Assembly (NCBI GenBank): GCA_017084465.1
Contig: CP070896.1
Coordinates: 2,943,501-3,007,500 of the forward strand
DNA from: Lacrimispora xylanisolvens
GTDB taxonomy: Bacteria; Bacillota; Clostridia; Lachnospirales; Lachnospiraceae
Length of the DNA stretch: 64,000 nt
Direction of reading: 5' to 3'
In this document: piece after piece, positions 19,120 through 29,009 of the stretch
How positions within the stretch are numbered: the first letter of the stretch is position 1
Layout: each line of letters starts with the position of its first letter
Translations under genes and position numbers: made by a program
The notes under the pieces: generated by a model
Told to the model about the DNA's origin: nothing
The model's input: only the letters and a program-made list of their open reading frames with translations
Databases searched by the model: none

Positions 19120-21030
19120 TCAGAAACAAAATATGGCGGCTCCATAAGCTGGTAGTGGATAAGCAATGGAATAATCCTGACCATCCCATGGTGTCTTTTC
19201 AGATTTATAAACCAAAGCTGTTTTTGCCTTTTTATACAGACCATTGGACTCATCCAGCACAAGTGTGTATTTTCCTGGTTTTGGCACACCCACACGGTAC
19301 TCAGGACGGGAAACAGGAGTAAAGTTAAGAACAAACAGCAAGCTGCCCTGAATGCCTTTTCCATGCCTTATAAAGCTGAAAATACTATGCTCGTTGTCAT
19401 TGGCATTTATCCAGGAAAAGCCTTCCCAAACGTAGTCATTGTCATAAAGTGCAGGGAATTTCTGATACAGGTGAAGAAGATCTCTGACATAATTTTGAAG
19501 GTCTTCTCCAAGAGGTTCTTTGGCCAGATACCAGTCCAGGGAATCTTTTTCATCCCACTCGTGGAACTGCCCGAAATCCTGTCCCATAAAAAGCAGTTTC
19601 TTGCCGGGATGACCAAGCATGAAGGTATAACCAAGCTTTAAATTAGAAAACTTATCCTCAAGAAGTCCAGGCATTTTGCCAATCATGGAACCTTTTAAAT
19701 GAACCACTTCATCATGGGATAATACAAGTATATATTTTTCACTGGTAAAATATGTAATTCCGAAGGTCATTTTATGATGATTATATTTTCTGAAATACGG
19801 ATCCAGCTTCATGTACTCCAAAAAATCATGCATCCAGCCCATATTCCACTTAAATGTAAAGCCAAGACCTGAATTTTCCGGCATCTCCGTAACTTTTGGC
19901 CAGGCAGTGGATTCCTCCGCAATTACAACGGCGCCTTTTCCACGTTCCTTCATAACGCTGTTTAAGTGCTTAAAGAACTCGATTGCCTCAAGGTTTTCAT
20001 TACCGCCCAGACTGTTTTTCACCCATTCACCCTGGGATCTTCCGTAGTCTAAATACAGCATGGAAGCCACTGCATCCACCCGTAGCCCGTCAATATGATA
20101 CTTTTCTACCCAGTAAAGAGCATTGGCAATCAGGAAATTATCTACCTCATACTTGCTGTAATCAAAAACCTTGGTTCCCCAGTCAGGGTGTTCTCCCTTA
20201 CGTGGATCTGCGTATTCATAACAGGCCTCTCCATCGAATTCGGAAAGCCCGTGGGCATCCTTGGGAAAATGTGCAGGCACCCAGTCAAGTATGACTCCAA
20301 TTCCATTCTGATGCATGTAATCAACAAAATACATGAACTCATCCGGTGTTCCGTACCGGGAAGTAGGAGCATAATAACCGGTCACCTGATAGCCCCAGGA
20401 ACCGTCGTAGGGGTGTTCTGCAATGCCTAATAGCTCTATGTGGGTATAACCCATATCCTTTATGTATTCTGCCAGTTCATGAGCAGCTTCTTTGTATGTA
20501 TAAAAACCTTCTTTATCCTCTCGGTTTTTTCTTTTCCAGGATCCTAAATGAACCTCATAAATGCTTAATGGCCCTGATAATGGATCCTGTTCTTCTCTTT
20601 TTGCAACCCATTCCAGATCATTCCAAGAATATACAGATAAATCTGCAGTAATAGAAGCGGTCTGTGGGCGGAACTCTGCATAAAATGCATAGGGATCCGC
20701 TTTAAAAAGAATCTTTCCGCTGCGTGTGGTCACAGAATATTTGTATAACTGTCCCAGACCGACTCCTGGCACAAATACTTCCCAAATCCCGGAGTCGGCT
20801 AAGGGAACCATAGGATTTAAGTCGGGGTTCCAGCCATTGAAATCTCCCACAACACCGACCTGACTGGCATGAGGTGCCCAAACAGCAAAATACATTCCCT
20901 GTTTTCCGTTGCATGTTTTTGGATGAGCGCCCAATTTTTCATAAATTTCGTAATGCCGGCCGTTGTTGTACAAATACCGGTCAAGCTCAGTAATAAAACC
21001 TGTTTCCAATTCATTCGTTAAATCTTCCAT
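19120..21030 (-). CDS. glgB: 1,4-alpha-glucan branching enzyme
   Basis: Introduces alpha-1,6 branches into glycogen. The 636-residue GH13 protein has an N-terminal CBM48 module (about 30-120), the nucleophile region DGLRVDAVASML, the acid/base region VIAEESTAWP and VLSHDEVVH. It complements glgCD 7 kb away. A GAGGGG site precedes the ATG at 21030. I saw no clear terminator in the 96 bp after its stop. Confidence 0.96.
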   Translation of the reverse strand: MEDLTNELETGFITELDRYLYNNGRHYEIYEKLGAHPKTCNGKQGMYFAVWAPHASQVGVVGDFNGWNPDLNPMVPLADSGIWEVFVPGVGLGQLYKYSVTTRSGKILFKADPYAFYAEFRPQTASITADLSVYSWNDLEWVAKREEQDPLSGPLSIYEVHLGSWKRKNREDKEGFYTYKEAAHELAEYIKDMGYTHIELLGIAEHPYDGSWGYQVTGYYAPTSRYGTPDEFMYFVDYMHQNGIGVILDWVPAHFPKDAHGLSEFDGEACYEYADPRKGEHPDWGTKVFDYSKYEVDNFLIANALYWVEKYHIDGLRVDAVASMLYLDYGRSQGEWVKNSLGGNENLEAIEFFKHLNSVMKERGKGAVVIAEESTAWPKVTEMPENSGLGFTFKWNMGWMHDFLEYMKLDPYFRKYNHHKMTFGITYFTSEKYILVLSHDEVVHLKGSMIGKMPGLLEDKFSNLKLGYTFMLGHPGKKLLFMGQDFGQFHEWDEKDSLDWYLAKEPLGEDLQNYVRDLLHLYQKFPALYDNDYVWEGFSWINANDNEHSIFSFIRHGKGIQGSLLFVLNFTPVSRPEYRVGVPKPGKYTLVLDESNGLYKKAKTALVYKSEKTPWDGQDYSIAYPLPAYGAAIFCF

Positions 21031-21117
21031 TTGCTCACCCCTCCATTTTGGTACACGATTCCACAGGCAGAAGCAGCGTTTGCAACAGGTTACGTATTAA
21101 AGCGGGTTTTTGTCTGA

Positions 21118-21336
21118 CTATACTTCACGGCTCTTAAAACGACGCAAAAGAAACTGGTATCGTAGCTGTGCGGCATTAAGCTCGTAAATGTAACAGTCAA
21201 TTAATGTCGGGTCAACGACCTGTTCAAAATGATTTCTTGCTGCATCAATGGCGGTTTTGGAACGTTCGATTTCTTTTCGTAAATTCCGTTCCTCTTCCGT
21301 AAGGGAAAAGTGATTTCCTAACAATAAATTTTTCAT
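21118..21336 (-). CDS. DUF2508 (YaaL-like) family protein
   Basis: A 72-residue helical protein resembling YaaL/DUF2508: the core EEERNLRKEIERSKTAIDAA is followed by FEQVVDPTLIDCYIYEL. Its function is unknown. The ATG at 21336 has a GGAGATGAT site and gives the expected family length; the upstream in-frame start at 21411 would add 25 atypical residues. Confidence 0.7.
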   Translation of the reverse strand: MKNLLLGNHFSLTEEERNLRKEIERSKTAIDAARNHFEQVVDPTLIDCYIYELNAAQLRYQFLLRRFKSREV

Positions 21337-21434
21337 ACGATCATCTCCAGATAAGAAATTAACGAGGTACCTATAAAACTCAGTATATCTGGAAATTGGA
21401 ACTTTATTCATCTATTGCCTGAATCTCCATAAAT

Positions 21435-21770
21435 TTATTGGACTGGATCCATAAAATTCTGGAGATACTGCCCAAGAGTACATAACTTTCTTGTGCTTTC
21501 CCCAAAGGTAAGAAAGTAATAATTAGCAGTTCCTTCCTGTCTGGCAGACACCAGTCCTGCTTCCTTGAGAATCTTTAAATGATGAGATATGGCCGGCCGG
21601 GATAAGTTTGTCTGATCCGTGATCTCATTCACGTTCATTCCCCGGACATTTGTCTGAAACGAATCCGTACTGGCCAGAACTTCAATAATTGTTAGCCGGA
21701 CCTCGTCTCCCAATGCAATAAAAAGCGGCATGCAGCTTTTAAAAAGCTCAGAAAATTCGCTATTTGCCAC
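21435..21770 (-). CDS. ArsR family transcriptional regulator
   Basis: A winged-helix ArsR/SmtB repressor of about 111 residues. The recognition helix region is LSRPAISHHLKILKEAGLV, followed by the wing ARQEGTANYYFL. The usual metal-binding Cys motif (ELCVCDL) is absent, so the signal is unknown. The GTG at 21770 is preferred: AAAGGAG lies 9 bp upstream of it, whereas the ATG at 21779 directly abuts that site. It is divergent from the Tad locus. Confidence 0.82.
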   Translation of the reverse strand: MANSEFSELFKSCMPLFIALGDEVRLTIIEVLASTDSFQTNVRGMNVNEITDQTNLSRPAISHHLKILKEAGLVSARQEGTANYYFLTFGESTRKLCTLGQYLQNFMDPVQ

Positions 21771-21810
21771 CTGAAACATCTCCTTTGGTTTAAAATAGTA
21801 AACTAATATT

Positions 21811-21839
21811 ATATTAACACCCGGAAAGAGAAAGGTCAA
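21811..21839 (-). promoter_or_regulatory. Promoter of the ArsR gene with repeated AACTAATATT
   Basis: On the minus strand TTGACC (21834-21839) and TAATAT (21811-21816) are 17 bp apart. The direct repeat AACTAATATT at 21801-21810 and 21838-21847 flanks this promoter and could be an operator for the ArsR protein. Confidence 0.5.
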
Positions 21840-21964
21840 CTAATATTGTGTAAAATCACTTATATAAAATAAAAAAATGTTGAAATATTGTAAAATATAA
21901 CAATAAAACACGATTGGTGTACCAGACACCTGTTTGACTGTTTTAAAAAAAATGTAAAAAGCTG

Positions 21965-21993
21965 TTGACTTTTGTAATCATCTTGTGCATAAT
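21965..21993 (+). promoter_or_regulatory. Candidate promoter of the Tad locus
   Basis: TTGACT (21965-21970) and CATAAT (21988-21993) are spaced 17 bp apart. The roughly 130-nt leader to the first tad gene has no clear terminator. It contains a short open frame (about 22010-22114) without a start codon, which I do not call. Confidence 0.55.
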
Positions 21994-22120
21994 TAAGTCA
22001 GAATCCCGCATACGTTCTGTATACGGACTTTCTCATTATCAATGAATTGGAACTCTTTATTCCATCGTTCAAGGCCGATATTCCGGCACTATTTCCAGAT
22101 TTAAAGTTTAAATAAAGGGG

Positions 22121-22647
22121 ATGATATTGTAAAAATTGTGATATTATTTTTTATTCTCGCAGCCGGTTCTTATTTTGATATAATAGAACACAGAATACCC
22201 AACAGGCTGGTGTTGTTTGGTGTGGTCACGGGAGTTTTCTTATCTGGCCGGGAGGCGGGGAATCAGGCAGTACTATGGGGAGCCATGTTCTTTTTAAACC
22301 GTTTTTTCGTGGTAACAGCGTTATTTTTTCTTCTGTTTCTATTTCGCATGATTGGAGCCGGTGATATTAAAATCATTGCTTTGATTTACGGGTATCTGGG
22401 TTATGGCAACGGTTTTGCAGCAGTTGCCGGAGGTTTTATAATAGGGGCATTCTGGTCCCTGGTTCTAATGACTGTAAAAGGTTGTACCTTTCAGCGGTTT
22501 TCTTACTTTCTGACCTATGTCAGGTCATTGATTCAGACAAAAAAAATTACAGCTTATTATAGTTCCGCCCGGGATGGGTACGACTCAGTAATTCCGTTAG
22601 GATTCTGTATGTTTTTAGGAACAATACTTACTGTTGTTTTCTTTTAA
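22121..22647 (+). CDS. tadV: Prepilin peptidase, TadV/CpaA-like (A24 aspartic protease)
   Basis: A membrane protease that cleaves the leader of Flp-type prepilins. The two catalytic aspartates of the A24 family are in GSYFDIIEHRIPN and IGAGDIKII. About five hydrophobic segments are present in about 170 residues. The start is uncertain. AAAGGGG at 22114-22120 is followed by ATG ATA TTG, which runs into a stop unless one base is restored near 22129. The literal frame opens only at GTG 22138, badly spaced from that site. It heads the Tad operon. Confidence 0.82.
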
Positions 22648-22661
22648 CAAGGAGGTTTGCT

Positions 22662-23662
22662 ATGACTAAACGTTTTATGGCAATATACGATGCGGACTCT
22701 GGATTTGGGGAACGGTTTGCAGAATTTGTAAATTTTAAAGAGCGGTTTCCTATGTCCATTGTATCGTTTTCATCACTAGAGGAGCTTAAAAGCTACAGCT
22801 GTGATCATAATATTAAACTTCTGCTCATCAGTTCCAGAGTATCTAACGAGGAGATCGGGCTGATCGGGGCAGATAAAGTTGTTCTGCTTGCAGAAGAGAA
22901 AATAATTCCTGCAAATGAGTCGTATCCCAGTGTTTATAAGTACCAGGCGGCAGATCACCTCGTTCGGAGATTATGGAACAATACTGTGCAGACTTGGAAG
23001 AAACAGGATATACCACACTGTCTGAAAGAAGCAGAGTAGTAGGTGTCTATTCACCGGTAAACCGTTGTTTAAAAACATCCTTTTCTCTGGCTATGGCCCA
23101 GCTTTTGTCACGGGATTTAAAGGTACTTTATTTAAATATGGAAGATTGCTCTGGTTTTGCGGGTCTTACAGGAGAAGAGTATAAAAGGGGGATGTCAGAT
23201 CTGTTTTATTATTACAGACAGGGCAGCTTTTCATTTGGACGGCTTGGTTCTGTTATATATACATGGGGAGATTTGGATTATGTGCCGCCGGTTCAGTATC
23301 CGGAAGATCTGACATTTATTTCATCTCAGGAGATAGCGGGACTAATTAAGCAGATCTCTAAGGAGAGTACATACGGTACTATTATCCTTGATCTGGGGCA
23401 GATGGGAAAAAGAGCGGCTGACGTTTTGGAAGTATGTGACGGAATCTATATGCCTGTAAAAGATGATTGTGTATCAGCAGCCAAAGTTGAAGAGTTTGAA
23501 GCATACCTTGCTGCTTCCGGTCACAACGCCATAATGAGCAGAATTCAGAAAATCAATCTTCCCTATCATTGCACCTTTGGCAGAAAGGACAACTATCTGG
23601 ATCAGCTTTTGTGGAGTGAATTAGGAGATTATACCCGGCAGCTGTTAAGAAAACAGCCATAG
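22662..23662 (+). CDS. tadZ: TadZ/CpaE-like localisation protein (frameshifted)
   Basis: The N-terminal part (1-100) looks like a receiver-type fold without clear phosphorylation residues. The C-terminal part resembles ParA/MinD ATPases, as in TadZ, which places Tad machines in the cell. The Walker A position reads GVYSPVNRCLKTSFSLAMA, lacking the canonical GKGGVGKT glycines but keeping Lys-Thr. IILDLGQMGK fits the Walker B/switch region. The frame breaks at the GG at 22966-22967; one more G joins HLVRE to IMEQYCADLEE. The rebuilt length is about 333 residues. A strong AAGGAGG site precedes the ATG. Confidence 0.75.
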
Positions 23663-23675
23663 GGAGGGAGAAGAT

Positions 23676-24898
23676 ATGAACGAAGAACAACGCATCAGGA
23701 TGCGGGAAGATATTATGCTGGAACTAAATCAGCATCAACAGATTTCAGATGAAGAGCTTTACACCATGATTGATGAGAAGATAATCAGATTGGGAATGAC
23801 CGAATATCTGCCTTTAAGAGAGAAACTGATATTAAGAGGCTGGCTGTTTGACTCCTTCAGACGCCTGGGGATTCTTCAGGAACTGGTAGATGATAAAACT
23901 GTCACAGAAATCATGGTAAATGGGGCAAATAACATCTTTATTGAGCGAAATGGCCGTATGGAGCGGTGGGAAAAGGAATTTGAGAGTCAGGAACAATTGG
24001 AAGATATGATTCAGCAGATTGTCAGCCGTGTAAACAGGACTGTGAATGTTTCTAGGCCTATTGCAGATGCCAGACTGGGGGGACGGGTCCAGGGTTCATG
24101 TTGTCCTGCCCCCGGTTTCCATTGATGGACCGGCTGTTACAATCAGAAAGTTTCCAGAACCCATTACTATTGCCAAGCTTTTAAAGCTGGGATCAATAAC
24201 AAGGGAAGCAGCAGACTTTCTAAAAGCAATTGTGGAGGCTGGATATAATATTTTCATCAGCGGAGGTACTAATTCCGGTAAAAGTACTTTTTTAAATGCC
24301 CTTTCTTCTTACATTCCCAAAAACGAGCGTATTGTAACCATTGAAGATTCTGCAGAGCTTCAGATCACTCATATCCCCAATCTGGTGCGTCTGGAGACGA
24401 GAGGTGCCAATGGAGAAGGGGAGGGAGAGGTGACCATCGGCGATTTAATAAAAGCAGCGCTTCGCATGAATCCCTCCAGGATTATCGTGGGTGAAGTCAG
24501 AGGAAGAGAAGCACTTGATATGATTTCTGCCATGAATACCGGACATGACGGAAGTTTAAGCACCGGGCATGGAAACAGTCCAAAGGACATGCTGTCAAGG
24601 TTAGAGACCATGGTGCTCATGGGAACAGACATTCCTCTTTTTGGCGGTGCGCAGTCAGGTAGCGGCAGCAATTGATATCTTAATTCATTTGGGAAGATTA
24701 AGGGATAAAAGCCGACGGGTCTTATCAATTGTGGAGGTAGCTGGATATGAAGAAGGTGAAATCAGACTTAATCCCATTTACTGGTTTGAAGAAGGTGAAA
24801 CCGACAGGGGAGATGCCAGGAAAGTTGGGGGATTCCTTAAGAAGGTTGGAGATCTTAAAAACACAGAAAAGCTCAAAGCAGCAGGCATTGAATTATGA
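23676..24898 (+). CDS. tadA: TadA/CpaF secretion ATPase (two frameshifts)
   Basis: A hexameric ATPase powering Flp pilus assembly. The N-terminal CpaF domain includes DKTVTEIMVNGANNIFIER. Walker A is GGTNSGKSTFLNAL, the Walker B region is RMNPSRIIVGEVRGREA, and the His box is TGHDGSLSTGHGN. The C-terminal end (GGFLKKVGDLKN...KLKAAG) is typical. The frame breaks at the G6 run 24077-24082 and the GG at 24643-24644, one extra base each. The rebuilt length is about 406 residues. The gene symbol refers to the pilus ATPase, not the tRNA deaminase tadA near 57 kb. Confidence 0.92.
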
Positions 24899-25625
24899 TA
24901 TTTATATCCTTTCCATAAGGGAGTGGCTGTATTATAGCGGACAGGGAGTCTTAATCGCAGCACTTTTTTCTTATATTTTCTATCGCAGTCTGGTGGCATT
25001 TCTTATTTTCATTCCTTTCGGAATTATGGTTCCTTTAACAAAAAGAAAAGAATTAAAAGGCAGACAGCTTCAGCGGTTGAATCTGGAATTTAAAGAAGGG
25101 ATTTTACTTCTCTCCTCCTTTTTAAGTGCAGGTTATTCAGTAGAAAACTCTGTTATTTCTGCGTCAAGAGAGCTGTCTGTTCTTTATGGTGCAGAGGGAC
25201 TCATAACAAAGGAATTCAAGTTCATCGAGAGTCAGATTCATATGAACCGGTCCGTTGAGCAGGCCTTTTTAGAATTTGCATTAAGAAGCGGTCTGGATGA
25301 TGTGAAGAACTTTGCAGAGGTATTTTCCACTGCAAAGCGCAGCGGAGGAGAATTGGTTTCTATCATCAGTCACACGGCAGATGTAATTCGGGACAAAGTA
25401 CAGGTTAGGCAGGAGATTCTGACCATGACGGCTTCCAAGCAGTTTGAACTAAAAATAATGAATTTGATTCCCTTTTTCATAGTCATTTATATTGATTTCA
25501 CATCCCCAGGCTTTTTTCAGATTATGTATACCACTGGGGCGGGGAGAATTTTAATGACCATATGTATGATCCTTTATATGATTGCTTACCAGACAGCAAA
25601 GCGGATTATGGAAATTGAGATATAA
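24888..25625 (+). CDS. tadB: TadB-like type II secretion F-domain membrane protein
   Basis: An inner-membrane platform protein of the Tad machine. The GspF-type domain is recognised by LNLEFKEGILLLSSFLSAGYSVENS and SAKRSGGELVSIISHTADVI-like stretches, with paired hydrophobic segments near both ends. The start is uncertain. TTG at 24888 overlaps the tadA stop by 11 bp and starts where clear family sequence (NYDIYILS) begins. An ATG at 24747 in the same frame would overlap tadA by 150 bp and read sequence already used by it. Confidence 0.82.
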   Translation: MNYDIYILSIREWLYYSGQGVLIAALFSYIFYRSLVAFLIFIPFGIMVPLTKRKELKGRQLQRLNLEFKEGILLLSSFLSAGYSVENSVISASRELSVLYGAEGLITKEFKFIESQIHMNRSVEQAFLEFALRSGLDDVKNFAEVFSTAKRSGGELVSIISHTADVIRDKVQVRQEILTMTASKQFELKIMNLIPFFIVIYIDFTSPGFFQIMYTTGAGRILMTICMILYMIAYQTAKRIMEIEI

Positions 25626-25637
25626 TCGGGGAGCCTT

Positions 25638-26900
25638 ATGAAAAAACAATTAAATATTAAATGGAGACCACCAGTAACAAAGGTACAGGCTGCATGTGCA
25701 GCGGGCGGGATTGTTTTATATGCAGTTCTGGAACTTTCCACTTTTTGGGGCAGGCAGGATGTGTTTTACGGCGAGGGGCTTAAAAGAGCCGGACCAGGGC
25801 AGGGAGAGAACATTTATGAGGTTTTAGTAAAAGGACTGGATAAAGATCAGGAAGATAAAAATTTATTAATAGAAATTCCTGTTAGGGAGCGGAGATATAC
25901 AGACAAAGAAGCAGAGGACCTGTTTGACCAGCTGGAAGCTCAACTTCCAGCCCAAATACTTTCAGAAAATGATTCTCTTAATACAATAAGACAAAATCTG
26001 AATCTGAAAACCAGACTGGACACTTTTGGATTAACCGTACGCTGGGAAACCAGTGATCCTGAGCTCATTGACTCCTTTGGAACAGTTTATAACAAGGACA
26101 TACCTGAGACTGGGAAAGAAATTCTGATTCTTGCTATGGTATCAGATGGGATCCACCAGCAAACCTATCAATACAAAGGTAAAGTATATCCACCTGTTAT
26201 GACGTTGGAAGAGAAAAAGAAAGCAGCCTTTCAAAAATGGGCAGATGATCTTGATACAAAGCAGCAGACAGACACATCACTTATTTTACCTGATGTATTT
26301 GAAGGACAAAAACTTAAGTACTCGAAACCAAAAGAAGGAAGTTATGGGATATTGCCTGTGCTTGGTCTTGTGCTGGCTGTACTTTTGCAGGTCAGGATTC
26401 AGGTTGAAAAGCAGAAAAAAATCAGGTTGAGAGAGCAGCAGCTTTTAATGGATTATTCAGAAGTGGTTTCAAAGCTTGTTGTTTATATTGGAGCAGGTTA
26501 TACAGTAAGAGGGGCTTGGGAACGAATTGCGGCAGGATACAGGGAGTCTCTTAAAAACGGAAGGCGTGTCATGCGCCCGGCTTATGAAGAGATGGTACAT
26601 ACGGCGTCACAGTTAAAAAGTGGTTTGTCGGAAAGCCGTGCTTACAATGAATTTGGAAGGCGTTGCAGCCTCCAGCCATACATAAAGCTTGCAGCTTTAC
26701 TGGAGCAAAATCAGAAAAATGGAGGCAGGCAGTTAAGAAATGCACTTGATATAGAAATGGCTTCGGCTTTTGAGCAGAGAAAGAATGCAGCCAGAAAGCT
26801 GGGAGAAGAAGCGGGTACAAAGCTTTTGCTGCCCCTCCTCCTAATGTTGTTTGTTGTCATGACTATGATCGTAGTACCTGCATTTCTTGCATTTTACTAG
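25638..26900 (+). CDS. tadC: TadC-like type II secretion F-domain membrane protein
   Basis: The second platform protein of the Tad pair, 420 residues. A membrane segment near the N-terminus (residues 15-35) is followed by about 170 residues of soluble sequence, unusually long for TadC. A second segment lies near 235-250. The C-terminal GspF-like domain contains VSKLVVYIGAGYTVRGAWE and LAALLEQNQKNGG, and ends in a hydrophobic helix. It follows tadB by 12 bp. Confidence 0.82.
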   Translation: MKKQLNIKWRPPVTKVQAACAAGGIVLYAVLELSTFWGRQDVFYGEGLKRAGPGQGENIYEVLVKGLDKDQEDKNLLIEIPVRERRYTDKEAEDLFDQLEAQLPAQILSENDSLNTIRQNLNLKTRLDTFGLTVRWETSDPELIDSFGTVYNKDIPETGKEILILAMVSDGIHQQTYQYKGKVYPPVMTLEEKKKAAFQKWADDLDTKQQTDTSLILPDVFEGQKLKYSKPKEGSYGILPVLGLVLAVLLQVRIQVEKQKKIRLREQQLLMDYSEVVSKLVVYIGAGYTVRGAWERIAAGYRESLKNGRRVMRPAYEEMVHTASQLKSGLSESRAYNEFGRRCSLQPYIKLAALLEQNQKNGGRQLRNALDIEMASAFEQRKNAARKLGEEAGTKLLLPLLLMLFVVMTMIVVPAFLAFY

Positions 26901-26915
26901 AGAGGAGGTGATACC

Positions 26916-27101
26916 ATGACCTTAATAATGAAAGAGCAGATCCAAGATTTTATAAAAGAAGAAGATGGAGTAGGGGTCATTGAAATTGTATTAATTCTGG
27001 TAGTTTTAATCGGTCTTGTTATTATTTTTAAAACCAATATCAAAAAACTGCTGGATGGCATTTTTGAGGAGATTAATAAGCAGTCGAAAGAGGTGTATTA
27101 A
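26916..27101 (+). CDS. flp: Flp1-like type IVb pilin
   Basis: A 61-residue pilin subunit with a short charged leader followed by GVGVIEIVLILVVLIGLVII. This is the glycine-glutamate-hydrophobic signature processed by A24 peptidases, with Glu at position 5 after the likely cleavage. It is preceded by AGAGGAGGTGAT, nearly fully complementary to the 16S 3' end, fitting a highly translated structural subunit. Its stop overlaps the next start (TAATG). Confidence 0.9.
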   Translation: MTLIMKEQIQDFIKEEDGVGVIEIVLILVVLIGLVIIFKTNIKKLLDGIFEEINKQSKEVY

Positions 27102-28995
27102 TGCACAACAATGGTCATATAACGGTATTTCTAAGTTTAACCCTTTTATGCATTGTCAGTTTGATGTGCGGACTTTTAGAGTCCGCACGGGCTGCAGGAA
27201 CGAGATGGTATTTAAAGATTGCTGCGGATTCCGCAATGGATTCTGTATTTAGCAGATATCACAGAGAGGCGTGGGATAAGTACCGGATTTTTCTTCTGGA
27301 AGATAAAAGCGGGAATGATCTGGAACAGAAGTGGCGGGAGTATATAGCACCATATATGGAGCATTCTGGCTGGTATGGTGTGGATATAGAGGGTGCTAAT
27401 GTGTTAAATCGTGACTTCATAACCAGTGCCGGTGGGAAATATATGAAGCAGGAGATCCTGGATTATATGAAGTATGGAATTTTGATCACATACCAGATGA
27501 GGCAGGAGCCGTTACAATGCTTGCTGATCTAAAAGAAGCTTCTGTAGTAAAAGATCTTTCCAGGTCATATGGAGAACATACAAAAGAGGCAGTACGTCTG
27601 GAGCATGTGATTGAAGAAATTAATAGTTCCTTAGAAAAGCAGAAATACATCTGGAATGAGGCAAAATCATGTTTGAGCAATTACGATGGACAGGGATTTA
27701 TAAAAAAAGCGATTGAGTTGGAGAAAGAGACGGATCGTATACCGGCCCTTATAAAATCTTATGGAAATATTGCAGATGAATTATATGCTCAATTACAGCT
27801 AACAAAAAGCAAAAAAACAGAAGAAATGGATCAGTTAAGTGATCCAGTCCAGATAACATTAAACAGTGATACCGATTGGTTTGATTCTTATGTGAGGCAG
27901 GATGGAGAAAGGCGAAAAGAAGTCGAAGCACTTGCCGCAGAGGCTATTAATATTAAGAACATAATAGAACGTTCAAAAGACCGGGCGTTGGAGGTAGAAC
28001 AAATAATTGATAATTGGGAAAGTAGTTCAGATGATGATGATGATGATGAACCAGATTTATCTGAGTTATGGGGGTCTGTCAGGGATATCTGGTGTGAAAT
28101 CCATATTTCTATGCTTTCCTATACCAATGGTGTGAAAGATCCTCAAAAAGAAAAGATTTTAGAAAAGGTGGAAAGCCTTGTGCGTAATGGTCTTATGAGT
28201 CTTGTACTACCAGAGGGGACACAGATATCCAAAGGGCAGCTTGATTTTAACTCGTTTCCATCTACGATCTATTCAGAGGAACAGGGAGAAATTGATGGTT
28301 TGATAGACCGTATTTTATTTGAGGAATACTGTGGACGTTTTCTTACCAGTTTTTTATCAGAAGAAGATAAGCCTGTTAAATATGAACTGGAATATTTAGT
28401 TGGAGGGATGAATAGCGATGAGAAAAATTTTTCACAGGCTGTAACAGATGTTTTGGCCATAAGGGAAGGACTCAATCTGGTACATATTTTAATGGATCAG
28501 GAAAAAAGGAGAGAAGCAGAAGCCTTGGCAGGTGTGATAACCGGAGTGACAGGAACTGCCCCTCTTACGGGACTGGTGGCCTTCTTTGTTATGAGTATCT
28601 GGGCAATGGGAGAAGCCATTATGGATGTCAGACGGCTGTTACAGGGAGAAAAGGTTGCATTTATCAAGTCAAAGGATAACTGGAGGCTTTCACTTCAGGG
28701 CTTGCTGGATTCAGGAAGCAGTGGGTCGTTTGAGGGTGAGGGAAGTGACAATAACGGTGTTAATTATTCCGGCTATCTAAAATTGCTTCTGTTTCTCTCC
28801 CATAGCACCCGGCAGTATTACAGGCTTATGGATGTCATTCAGATGAATCTTCGGACAACCGATACTGAGTTTCGCATGACTCATTGTGTATATGGGGCAG
28901 AAATTCAGGGAAAGGGGCGTGGGAAGCATTACTTCTTCGGCGTGCTGGAACCTGCTTATCCCATAGAGGTGCGGACGGAAAGCATATTAGGATAA
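27101..28995 (+). CDS. DUF5702 domain protein of the Tad locus (frameshifted)
   Basis: A large Tad-associated protein of about 631 residues and unknown role. The N-terminus has a TadG/TadE-like hydrophobic anchor (HITVFLSLTLLCIVSLMCGLLE), followed by a long helical, charged region with DUF5702 character. A run of six Asp (SSSDDDDDDEP) lies near residue 310. A second hydrophobic segment (GVITGVTGTAPLTGLVAFFVM) lies near 490. The frame breaks at the T4 run 27480-27483; one more T gives YGIFDHIPDEAGAV. It may act as an assembly or tip factor, an inference from context only. Confidence 0.78.
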
Positions 28996-29009
28996 GGAGG
29001 CGAATAATT

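Noticed and set aside
22004..22114. Short open frame before tadV ending in FPDLKFK
   Set aside because: It has no start codon or ribosome-binding site and lies in the untranslated leader. It could be a fragment, but nothing supports expression.
24747..24887. Longer N-terminus of TadB from ATG 24747
   Set aside because: It overlaps 150 bp of the tadA (CpaF) C-terminus, which is clearly the coding frame there.
28884..29009. N-terminal extension of the Cys-rich TadE-like protein
   Set aside because: It reads DUF5702 sequence out of frame; AAGGAGG before 29010 marks the true start.
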